A stretch of 11,713 nt of DNA from Acidiferrobacter sp. Its GTDB lineage: Bacteria; Pseudomonadota; Gammaproteobacteria; Arenicellales; UBA868. Shown one piece after another: positions 1-6,096 of the stretch. The notes beneath the pieces were generated by a model. It searched no databases. It was not told the origin of the DNA and saw nothing but the letters and a program-made list of their open reading frames with translations. Every line of letters starts with the position of its first letter. Position 1 is the first letter of the stretch. Position numbers and translations under genes: made by a program. The stretch spans positions 1-11,713 of the forward strand of contig NZKZ01000198.1 in the NCBI GenBank assembly GCA_002694065.1. Direction: 5' to 3'.

Positions 1-117
1 ATGTATCCCCGGCTCTGGCAGGCGAGCGGTATTGCCTATCCCGCCCTGATCGATGAATTGATCCAGTTGGCGCTGGCCAGACACCGCGAAACGCAACAAA
101 TCAGCGTGAATCGCTAG
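1..117 (+). CDS. 3' end of an unidentified gene (partial)
   Basis: Frame 1 is open from the first base and closes at a TAG at 115-117, giving 38 residues that end in QISVNR. The first codon happens to be ATG, but a 38-residue free-standing gene with no visible leader is unlikely, so this is most likely the C-terminus of a gene that begins left of the window. The segment contains a predicted amphipathic helix (LIDELIQLALARHRE), which would suit the end of a transcriptional regulator or a cytoplasmic enzyme. That is too little to assign a family. It lies on the same strand as the importer operon, 174 bp upstream, so a regulator or a catabolic gene of the same pathway is possible but not shown. 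Confidence 0.45.
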   Translation: MYPRLWQASGIAYPALIDELIQLALARHRETQQISVNR

Positions 118-203
118 GAAAGCAGGCTTGTGGCGGCAGTTTCGCACGCCAAAACCCATTTTGTTGTCTCAAGCAACCAAAGACACTACTATGGGACTAC
201 GTT

Positions 204-221
204 GTGTCATCTTTCTGTAAA
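204..221 (+). promoter_or_regulatory. Pho box (putative PhoB binding site)
   Basis: Two 7-mers, GTGTCAT (204-210) and CTGTAAA (215-221), are separated by the 4-nt spacer CTTT and so repeat with the 11-bp period of PhoB sites. Counted by eye, 14 of 18 positions agree with the E. coli Pho-box consensus; the mismatches are positions 1, 8, 10 and 18. It sits 70 bp upstream of the binding-protein start codon. Ten bases downstream is GATGAT (232-237), the spacing seen between the Pho box and the -10 hexamer in E. coli phoA and pstS. Activation of the importer under phosphate limitation is an inference from this layout. Confidence 0.62.
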
Positions 222-231
222 AAACAATAGT

Positions 232-237
232 GATGAT
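232..237 (+). promoter_or_regulatory. Putative -10 element of the PhoB-type promoter
   Basis: GATGAT matches TATAAT at 4 of 6 positions and begins exactly 10 nt after the Pho box. There is no good -35 hexamer, as expected where PhoB replaces it. Transcription would begin near position 244, leaving a leader of about 48 nt before the start codon at 292. Confidence 0.4.
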
Positions 238-280
238 ACGCATCCGGTGAGGTACCCGGTAACGTATTTACTTAACTGAT

Positions 281-286
281 AGGAGG
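281..286 (+). promoter_or_regulatory. Strong ribosome binding site of phnS2
   Basis: AGGAGG lies 5 nt before the ATG at 292. It is the best Shine-Dalgarno sequence seen before any gene in the window and fixes this start. It fits the need for a binding protein to be made in excess over its membrane partners. Confidence 0.85.
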
Positions 287-291
287 AGCAG

Positions 292-1323
292 ATGAAAAAC
301 GGTTTATCTGGTGTTCGCGTCGGCCTTGCGGCTGCCTTGGCATTCGGTCTCAGCCATGCCACCTTTGCAGCGACGGAGCTTACGGTCTATACCGCAGTCG
401 AGGCCGAGGACCTTAAAAAATATGCAGCGCGATTTAATGAAGATCATCCCGATATAAAAATCAATTGGGTGCGTGACTCCACCGGCATCGTAACGGCAAA
501 ACTGTTGGCGGAGAAAGAAAATCCGCGTGCAGATGTCATCTGGGGCCTTGCGGCGACCAGCCTGCTGTTGATGAAAGGAGAGGGAATGCTGCATGCCTAC
601 GCGCCTAATGGGCTGGATGGGCTCGATTCAAAGTTCCGCGATAAATCCAATCCACCTACCTGGACGGGAATGGACGCCTGGGTGGCGGCAGTCTGTGTAA
701 ATACCGTCGAATCGGACAAGCACAACCTGCCGATGCCTTCCTCCTGGAAGGATCTGACCAAGCCGGTCTACAAGGGACACATCGCAATGCCCAATCCGAA
801 TTCCTCCGGAACGGGCTTTCTTGATGTTTCCAGCTGGCTTCAGATGTTTGGCGAAGACGGGGGTTGGGCGTTCATGGATCAACTGCATCAGAACATTGAT
901 CATTACACCCATTCCGGCTCCAAGCCCTGCAAGCAGGCCGCAAGAGGCGAGGTGGCAATTGGGGTGTCGTTTGCATTTCGAGGCGCAAAGTCCAAGGCCG
1001 CCGGCGCACCTCTTGAAGTCATTATCCCCAGTGAAGGTATCGGCTGGGACATGGAAGCGACAGCGATCGTAAAGGGAACCAAGAAGCTCGATGCGGCGAA
1101 GACCCTGGTGGATTGGTCAGTCAGCGAAAAAGCCAACAAGATGTATAACGAAGGCTATGCGGTTATCGGTATCCAGCGCCTGGCCAAGCCGGTTGAGCAT
1201 TTCCCTGAGAATATTCCTCAGGCCATGATCGACAACGACTTTGAGTGGGCGGCAGAAAACCGTAAGCGTATTCTTGCCGAGTGGCAAAAACGCTACGATT
1301 CAAAATCGGAACCCAAGAGCTAG
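292..1323 (+). CDS. phnS2: Putative 2-aminoethylphosphonate ABC transporter, periplasmic binding protein
   Basis: This 343-residue protein is the periplasmic binding component of an ABC importer. Residues 1-26 form a signal peptide with basic K2 and R9, an Ala/Leu-rich core, and a likely signal-peptidase I cut after TFA (24-26). The mature part begins TELTVYTAVEAEDL and carries PNSSGTGFL in the middle, the pattern of iron(III)/AEP-type class II binding proteins. Overall it reads as the putative AEP-binding family (TIGR03261 type), whose relatives include the AepX protein of marine bacteria. The start is fixed by AGGAGG 5 nt upstream. The next two genes encode the matching ATPase and permease, but a strong terminator at 1345-1386 separates them. 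The family call is firm. The substrate is inferred, since ligand residues cannot be checked by eye and relatives may bind other compounds. Confidence 0.85.
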   Translation: MKNGLSGVRVGLAAALAFGLSHATFAATELTVYTAVEAEDLKKYAARFNEDHPDIKINWVRDSTGIVTAKLLAEKENPRADVIWGLAATSLLLMKGEGMLHAYAPNGLDGLDSKFRDKSNPPTWTGMDAWVAAVCVNTVESDKHNLPMPSSWKDLTKPVYKGHIAMPNPNSSGTGFLDVSSWLQMFGEDGGWAFMDQLHQNIDHYTHSGSKPCKQAARGEVAIGVSFAFRGAKSKAAGAPLEVIIPSEGIGWDMEATAIVKGTKKLDAAKTLVDWSVSEKANKMYNEGYAVIGIQRLAKPVEHFPENIPQAMIDNDFEWAAENRKRILAEWQKRYDSKSEPKS

Positions 1324-1344
1324 GGACACAGTCCTGACGTTTTG

Positions 1345-1386
1345 ACGGCCGGTCGCTGTGTGACCAGTGATCGGCCGTTTTATTTT
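1345..1386 (+). terminator. Intrinsic terminator between phnS2 and phnT2
   Basis: The left arm starts ACGGCCGGTC (1345-1354) and the right arm ends GATCGGCCGT (1369-1378). With the inner G1355/T1368 wobble and the CTG/CAG pairs, this makes a 14-bp stem closed by a 6-nt loop (1359-1364) with two G-T wobbles. The run TTTTATTTT (1378-1386) follows directly. It stands 21 nt after the phnS2 stop and well ahead of phnT2. The likely role is partial termination that lowers ATPase and permease expression relative to the binding protein, a common arrangement in ABC importer operons. Confidence 0.85.
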
Positions 1387-1446
1387 GGGGCAAAGCCCAG
1401 CTGCTGCGCGGCAGGGTAGCGGCAAATTCCAGAGCCTTTTGTGCTG

Positions 1447-2529
1447 ATGAGCGAAGTATTTCTAAAGATAGAGAATCTGACCAAGAACTTTGGTCAATTT
1501 ACCGCTTTACGGGACATCTCCCTCGAGGTGTTCCAGGGCGAGTTCGTGTGTTTTTTGGGGCCTTCAGGGTGTGGGAAAACCACATTACTGCGCGCCATTG
1601 CAGGGCTCGATATCCAGACCCAAGGGAGTATTGCCCAAGCGGGCGCAGATATCTCGGTGCTTCCGCCGGCAGAGCGCGACTTTGGGATTGTTTTCCAATC
1701 CTACGCGCTTTTCCCCAATCTTTCGGTGGAGAAGAATGTGGCCTATGGCCTCGAGAGTCGGCGTGCGCAGCGAGATGAGATCAGTCAACGTGTTGCCGAG
1801 TTGCTGGCGCTCGTTGATCTTGCCGACCAGGCGAAAAAATATCCCGCTCAACTCTCCGGAGGGCAGCAGCAGCGTGTCGCTTTGGCGAGGGCGTTGGCGA
1901 CTTCTCCAGGATTGCTGTTATTGGATGAGCCCTTGTCAGCACTGGATGCAAAAGTGCGTGCCCATCTCAGAATGGAGATCAAGGACCTGCAAAGGCGCCT
2001 GGCGGTCACGACGATCATGGTGACCCATGACCAGGAAGAGGCGTTGACGATGGCCGATCGGATTGTTGTGATGAACCATGGAGTCATCGAGCAGATCGGA
2101 ACGCCGCAGGAGATTTACGCGAGTCCCGCCTCACAGTTTGTCGCTGACTTTATTGGAACTATGAATTTTCTGAGCGCCAGGATAGCCTCTTCCGGGAAAT
2201 GCCTTCTCGAGGCAACCGAGATTGCTGTTGACACATCGGGTCTGGAGGCGGGTCAGCAGGTGCAGCTTGCCGTACGGCCTGAGGATATCCACCTGGAGGC
2301 AAAAGAGTCCGCATCTGCAGAGGAGCAGAATCAGACTCCGGGGACGATAGAGTCTATGGAGTATCTGGGAGCTTTTGTTCGAGCGACGGTGAAGCTCCAC
2401 CAAAGTGGCGCCAGGGTGCAGGCGGATTTATCTGCCGGGGATATCGACCAATGGGCTATGGCGCCGCAAGCAGCCGTTGCGGTGACGCTTCCCGCGGACA
2501 AGATACGACTCTACCCTTTGGACGCCTGA
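1447..2529 (+). CDS. phnT2: Putative 2-aminoethylphosphonate ABC transporter, ATP-binding protein
   Basis: This 360-residue cytoplasmic ATPase powers the importer. Using the ATG at 1447, it has Walker A GPSGCGKTT (38-46), a Q-loop in FQSYALFPN, the ABC signature LSGGQQQRV starting at 136, Walker B LLLLDE with the catalytic Glu near 161, and the H-switch VTHDQ with His194. The last 120 or so residues form the beta-rich TOBE-type regulatory domain of the spermidine/iron/phosphonate importer class. All motifs are intact. The start is uncertain: GTG at 1441 adds two residues, and neither codon has a good ribosome binding site. I prefer ATG 1447 because MSEVFLKIENL fits the family. The stop TGA overlaps the permease ATG by one base (2529), so the two are probably translationally coupled. 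Confidence 0.87.
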   Translation: MSEVFLKIENLTKNFGQFTALRDISLEVFQGEFVCFLGPSGCGKTTLLRAIAGLDIQTQGSIAQAGADISVLPPAERDFGIVFQSYALFPNLSVEKNVAYGLESRRAQRDEISQRVAELLALVDLADQAKKYPAQLSGGQQQRVALARALATSPGLLLLDEPLSALDAKVRAHLRMEIKDLQRRLAVTTIMVTHDQEEALTMADRIVVMNHGVIEQIGTPQEIYASPASQFVADFIGTMNFLSARIASSGKCLLEATEIAVDTSGLEAGQQVQLAVRPEDIHLEAKESASAEEQNQTPGTIESMEYLGAFVRATVKLHQSGARVQADLSAGDIDQWAMAPQAAVAVTLPADKIRLYPLDA

Positions 2530-4247
2530 TGGCCGGCATGCGTCATCGGAGCGGCACGCACGGATCACCGCTACGCCGTAAATCCAGTACAGACGACCGA
2601 GCCATGCGGCTCTTTATTCTGGTGATCGCGATCTATCTGGTGATCGCGCTTGCTTTTCCCCTGTATGTCATGTTCTCCAAGAGTCTGGAGAATTCCCAGG
2701 GTGCCTTTGTCGGGTTCCAGAATTACCTCGAATATTTCAATACCCCGGCTCTGGTCTATTCGATCCAGAACAGCCTCTTTATTGGAGTGGTCACTACCAC
2801 TATCACGGTTACGATCGCCTTTATCCTCGCCTATGCACTGACTCGCAGTCGCATGCCTGGAAAGCCTGTCTTCAAGACCATCGCGATGATCCCGATCCTC
2901 GTGCCTTCACTTTTACCGGGCATCGCGCTGATTTATCTTTTCGGCCGTCAGGGATTGATTAACGAGTTGTTGTTTGGCTATGAGATCTATGGGCCGATCG
3001 GCATTGTCATTGCCGAGGTATTTTTCACGCTGCCCCACGCGCTCATCATCATTATCACTGCGCTATCCATTGCTGATGCGAGACTGTACGAGGCAGCTAC
3101 CGCGCTTCGCGCCAACCGCGCGCGGATATTCTTTACGGTCACCTTGCCTGGCGTACGCTACGGACTGATTAGTGCCGCTTTCGTTGTTTTCACGCTGTCG
3201 GTAACAGATTTCGGCGCGCCGAAGGTGATCGGTGGAGATTTCAACGTTCTTGCGACTGATATATACAAACAGGTGATTGGGCAGCAGAACTTTGAGATGG
3301 GCGCGGTAGTCTCGATGGTGCTGTTGCTCCCAGCAGGTTTGGCCTTTGTGGTGGATCGTATTGTCCAGAAAAAACAGGTGGCACTTTTGTCAGCTCGGGC
3401 GGTACCTCTCGAACCGCTTCCAAACAAGCGGTTCGACAACTTGATGCTGACTTATTCAATCATCATCAGTATTTTCATCCTGGGGATCCTTGGCGTCTGC
3501 CAGTTTGCAGCGCTGGTGAAATTCTTCCCCTACAACCTGAGTCTCGGTTTCAGCAATTATCAGTTTGACCTAATGGATGGGGGCGGCTGGGACAGTTACT
3601 TCAATTCGATTGAGATGGCCTCCTACACTGCGGTGTTCGGTACGATAGTGGTCTTCGCCGGGGCGTATCTGGTTGAAAAAGGCCAGGGGTTGGGTCCCAT
3701 TAGGGGAGCGTTTCAGTTTCTGGCAATGCTGCCGATGGCGATTCCAGGCTTGGTACTGGGTCTGGCATATATCTTCTTCTTCAACGCGCCGTCGAACCCG
3801 CTCAATTTTTTATACCACACAATGGCGATCCTGGTGATCAGTACGATCATCCATTTCTATACCGTGAGCCACCTGACCGCGACCACCGCACTGAAACAGA
3901 TGGATTCACAGTTTGAGTCGGTTGCCGCGTCTTTGAAGCAACCGTTTTATCGTACCTTCCTGAGAGTCACGGTACCTGTCTGTACTCCCGCCATTCTGGA
4001 TATCAGCATTTATCTTTTTGTGAATGCGATGACGACGGTTTCTGCGGTCGTCTTTCTGTATTCCCCACATACGACACTGGCCTCTGTCGCGGTGCTCAAT
4101 ATGGATGATGCGGGTGACATTGCACCGGCGGCTGCGATGGGCATGATGATCTTTTACACCGCTGCCGGGGTCAAAATCCTGCACTACCTGCTGAGTCGCG
4201 GTATCGAGGCGCGCACGCAGGCGTGGCGGGTCGCTGTCGCCAAGTAG
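2529..4247 (+). CDS. phnU2: Putative 2-aminoethylphosphonate ABC transporter, fused permease
   Basis: This 572-residue inner-membrane protein joins two permease domains in one chain, so one copy replaces a permease dimer. After a basic, Ser-rich tail, the first membrane segment begins near residue 26 (MRLFILVIAIYLVIAL). By eye about a dozen hydrophobic segments follow. Each half carries an EAA loop that contacts the ATPase: EAATALRANRARIF starting at 188 and ESVAASLKQPFYRTF starting at 463. The first is closer to consensus than the second. The frame stays open back to an ATG at 2451, but that would overlap phnT2 by 79 bp. The ATG at 2529 forms the coupled stop-start TGATG and is preferred. 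Length and fused layout match the PhnU2 type (TIGR03262) rather than the separate PhnU and PhnV permeases. Confidence 0.87.
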   Translation: MAGMRHRSGTHGSPLRRKSSTDDRAMRLFILVIAIYLVIALAFPLYVMFSKSLENSQGAFVGFQNYLEYFNTPALVYSIQNSLFIGVVTTTITVTIAFILAYALTRSRMPGKPVFKTIAMIPILVPSLLPGIALIYLFGRQGLINELLFGYEIYGPIGIVIAEVFFTLPHALIIIITALSIADARLYEAATALRANRARIFFTVTLPGVRYGLISAAFVVFTLSVTDFGAPKVIGGDFNVLATDIYKQVIGQQNFEMGAVVSMVLLLPAGLAFVVDRIVQKKQVALLSARAVPLEPLPNKRFDNLMLTYSIIISIFILGILGVCQFAALVKFFPYNLSLGFSNYQFDLMDGGGWDSYFNSIEMASYTAVFGTIVVFAGAYLVEKGQGLGPIRGAFQFLAMLPMAIPGLVLGLAYIFFFNAPSNPLNFLYHTMAILVISTIIHFYTVSHLTATTALKQMDSQFESVAASLKQPFYRTFLRVTVPVCTPAILDISIYLFVNAMTTVSAVVFLYSPHTTLASVAVLNMDDAGDIAPAAAMGMMIFYTAAGVKILHYLLSRGIEARTQAWRVAVAK

Positions 4248-4292
4248 GCAAGGAAGCTGGCAGATTATTGGAAACGCAGGAAAACAGAAAAC

Positions 4293-4298
4293 AAGGAA
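4293..4298 (+). promoter_or_regulatory. Ribosome binding site of the glyoxalase gene
   Basis: AAGGAA lies 4 nt before the ATG at 4303 and supports that start. The 55-nt gap after the permease holds only this site and A-rich sequence. I see no terminator or convincing promoter in it, so the gene is probably co-transcribed with the importer. Confidence 0.6.
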
Positions 4299-4302
4299 AA
4301 GT

Positions 4303-4722
4303 ATGAAATACCTTCACACTATGGTCAGGGTCAAGGACCTTGATGCGTCGCTGGATTTTTACTGTGCGAAGCTGGGTCTGGTTGAACTGCGGCGCTACGA
4401 TGAGCCCAAAGGACGTTTCACGAATGTGTTTCTTGCGGCCCCCGGCGATGAGTCGGCCCAGGTGGAGTTAACCTTTAACTGGGACCCGGAAGATTATGGC
4501 GGTGGTCGAAATTTTGGGCACCTGGCCTACGAGGTAGAGGATATCTACGGCCTGTGCCAGCGTCTGATGGACGAGGGGGTGATCATCAACCGTCCGCCAC
4601 GGGATGGTCGCATGGCTTTTGTCCGTTCTCCGGACGGCATCTCGGTTGAACTGCTGCAAAAAGGCGAGGCACTGGCTCCGGCCGAGCCTTGGGTATCCAT
4701 GTCGAATACGGGATCCTGGTAA
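4303..4722 (+). CDS. VOC-family glyoxalase I-like protein (lactoylglutathione lyase type)
   Basis: This 139-residue cytoplasmic protein is a single vicinal-oxygen-chelate subunit with two beta-alpha-beta-beta-beta modules. It opens KYLHTMVRVKDLDASLDFY, very like E. coli GloA. All four expected metal ligands are present: His5, Glu55 (QVELTFNW), His73 (FGHLAYEV) and Glu116 (ISVELLQ), close to GloA positions 5, 56, 74 and 122. The NW...Y..G..FGH spacing is also GloA-like. The enzyme would convert the methylglyoxal-glutathione hemithioacetal to S-lactoylglutathione with nickel or a similar metal. It is shorter than GloA around residues 100-105, losing the usual Gly/Thr-rich loop before AFVRSPDG, so its substrate may differ. 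Its place behind an AEP-type importer suggests aldehyde detoxification during substrate breakdown, which is inference. Fosfomycin-type or other VOC activities are less likely. Confidence 0.75.
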   Translation: MKYLHTMVRVKDLDASLDFYCAKLGLVELRRYDEPKGRFTNVFLAAPGDESAQVELTFNWDPEDYGGGRNFGHLAYEVEDIYGLCQRLMDEGVIINRPPRDGRMAFVRSPDGISVELLQKGEALAPAEPWVSMSNTGSW

Positions 4723-4733
4723 CACATTCTCTA

Positions 4734-5258
4734 ATGCAGTCCCCCGGCGCGCCCCTGGAGATCAATACGGTCACGCTAGGAGATCGCGGCGGCTTAGTGG
4801 GTATGTGCTGTTGTCCCGGTCGGATTGAGCAGCATAACGATGGAGTTCATCGCCCCAGAGATCTTTCTGAAGATCTGACAGCGGTCCGCGAGTGGCAGCC
4901 CGACCTGGTAATTTCCCTTGTTGAACTGCATGAATTTGATTTCCTGGGTGTGGCGCAACTGCCGGAAGAGTTTGAAAGAAGATTTCAGTGGCAGCACCAT
5001 CCTATCAGGGATCTTTCAGCCCCCTCTGAGGCGGCGGAAGAAGGCTCCCTATTGGGTGAGTGGTTTGCTTTAGTGAACCAGGGAGGACGTGTTCTGCTGC
5101 ATTGCGCGGCTGGACTCGGACGAACAGGAACCGTGGCGGCACGGCTTCTGATGATGGCGGGCCGTGATGCGGATACGGCGATTCATCTGGTCCGTGCTGC
5201 AAGACCGGGCACCATCGAGTCCGTCACCCAGGAGCGCTTTTTGCGTCAGCCGGACTAG
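4734..5258 (+). CDS. CDKN3-like dual-specificity protein phosphatase
   Basis: This 174-residue protein has the cysteine-phosphatase P-loop HCAAGLGRTGT (123-133), with nucleophile Cys124 and phosphate-binding Arg130 in CX5R spacing. The likely general acid is Asp93 in PIRDLS. The N-terminus LEINTVTLGDRGGLVG followed by CCCPG, and the C-terminal VRAARPGTIES, match bacterial relatives of the CDKN3/KAP family. The call is therefore a cytoplasmic phosphatase for phosphoproteins or small phosphoesters. The frame stays open to an ATG at 4689 inside the glyoxalase gene; ATG 4734, 11 nt after the glyoxalase stop, fits the family better. Neither start has a clear ribosome binding site, so coupling to the gene upstream is plausible. 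Three consecutive Cys residues (24-26) are unusual. The real substrate is unknown. Confidence 0.75.
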   Translation: MQSPGAPLEINTVTLGDRGGLVGMCCCPGRIEQHNDGVHRPRDLSEDLTAVREWQPDLVISLVELHEFDFLGVAQLPEEFERRFQWQHHPIRDLSAPSEAAEEGSLLGEWFALVNQGGRVLLHCAAGLGRTGTVAARLLMMAGRDADTAIHLVRAARPGTIESVTQERFLRQPD

Positions 5259-5263
5259 TTTGC

Positions 5264-6022
5264 TCAAGCAGGGCGGATCTGTCCGATATCCTCAATCAGA
5301 ACGTCAGCGTGCGGTTGTAACTGGGCAACACTGCCCGCGCCGCCCGTCACTCCAACGCACAGCGCAGCCCCTGCCTTGCGCGCCATCGCGAGATCACTCA
5401 CCGTGTCGCCGACCATGATGAGGTCTGCAACCCGCAGCTCCAGCCCCTTCGCAATGCCTTCGAGAACGGCGGTATCTGGCTTGACGGGACCTGTGTCGTC
5501 TCCACATCTGATCTCAGCAAAGAATGGTGCAAGACCGAGTGTGCCGATCATCGCTTCGGTCGCGGATCGATTATCAGTGGTGGCGATGGCGGTCCGAATG
5601 TCTGCGTCCTTGAGTCGTTGCAGAGATTGGGTAACGGCACCTTTGGGAATGATTTCCTCTGCCGCGGGTTTGGCGGTCATCGCCCCACCGATATAGTCTT
5701 GGCTGAGTTCAAGCGCTTTGTCCCAGATAATGCCGTGCTGATAGACCACGCTCGCCGCGATCACCGTGAACTGGTGCAGCGGTGCCGTGGCAAGGGGCCC
5801 CTGTCCCGATGTCATTCCGTTGTCGGGGTCATAGCCCGCTGCACGATACAGGTGCGCCAGAAACTGATCGCCAAGATCTGCGGCCTCAGCAAGCGCCGTA
5901 GCACCTCTAGCGAGTCTGGGCCCCCAGATGGCGTGGAAATCGATCAGGGTTCCGTCCTTGTCGAAGACCACACAACGGGCGGGTGCCTCGATATCTGCCA
6001 CTTTGATAACGGGATTGTCCAT
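5264..6022 (-). CDS. HAD-superfamily phosphatase (phosphoglycolate phosphatase-like)
   Basis: This 252-residue soluble protein has all four HAD motifs. Motif I is DKDGTL with nucleophile Asp21 and acid/base Asp23. Motif II is the Thr at 148/149 in IATTDNR, motif III is Lys181 in PVKPD, and motif IV is GDTVSD with Asp206 and Asp210. An alpha-helical cap occupies roughly residues 30-125, as in the phosphoglycolate phosphatase subclass. Asp at the +2 position argues for a phosphate-ester hydrolase and against phosphonoacetaldehyde hydrolase (PhnX), which has Ala there. The start is uncertain: ATG 6022 is preferred by family length. ATG 6046 and TTG 6076 are also in frame and none has a well-spaced ribosome binding site. 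The gene converges on the dual-specificity phosphatase with a 5-nt gap and diverges from the GMC gene. Substrate unknown. Confidence 0.72.
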   Translation of the reverse strand: MDNPVIKVADIEAPARCVVFDKDGTLIDFHAIWGPRLARGATALAEAADLGDQFLAHLYRAAGYDPDNGMTSGQGPLATAPLHQFTVIAASVVYQHGIIWDKALELSQDYIGGAMTAKPAAEEIIPKGAVTQSLQRLKDADIRTAIATTDNRSATEAMIGTLGLAPFFAEIRCGDDTGPVKPDTAVLEGIAKGLELRVADLIMVGDTVSDLAMARKAGAALCVGVTGGAGSVAQLQPHADVLIEDIGQIRPA

Positions 6023-6080
6023 AGCCTCGCACTGTAGCGTATTCATAAAGCATCGGGCAAAGCGATGATCTGGCAAAACG

Positions 6081-6089
6081 TGAAATAAT
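6081..6089 (+). promoter_or_regulatory. Putative extended -10 promoter of the GMC gene
   Basis: TG-A-AATAAT is an extended -10 (TG, one base, then a hexamer matching TATAAT at 5 of 6). No good -35 is seen, as is usual for extended -10 promoters. The hexamer ends 7 nt before the ATG at 6097, so transcription would start at or within a few bases of the start codon. Confidence 0.4.
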
Positions 6090-6096
6090 CAGCGTT

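Noticed and set aside
161..192. TTGTTG with TACTAT as a sigma-70 promoter
   Set aside because: The spacer is 20 nt, too long; the Pho-box arrangement further downstream has better spacing.
182..208. GACAC/GTGTC inverted repeat that could be an operator
   Set aside because: Only 5 bp per arm with a 17-nt spacer, and its right arm is part of the Pho-box 7-mer, which explains it better.
2451..2528. N-terminal extension of the permease by 26 codons into phnT2
   Set aside because: It would overlap the ATPase gene by 79 bp with no family-like sequence, while ATG 2529 forms a normal TGATG coupled start.
2619..2648. 12-bp direct repeat CTGGTGATCGCG at 2619-2630 and 2637-2648
   Set aside because: It encodes two LVIA stretches of the first membrane segment; hydrophobic codon reuse explains it and the reading frame is unaffected.
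5254..5285. Short palindromes (ACTAGT, CGGATCTGTCCG) between the converging phosphatase and HAD genes
   Set aside because: Stems are only a few base pairs and no T-run follows on either strand, so there is no evidence for a terminator.
5618..6037. A 139-codon plus-strand open frame opposite the HAD gene
   Set aside because: All four HAD motifs lie on the minus strand; this frame has Cys/Arg-rich, domain-free sequence typical of a shadow.
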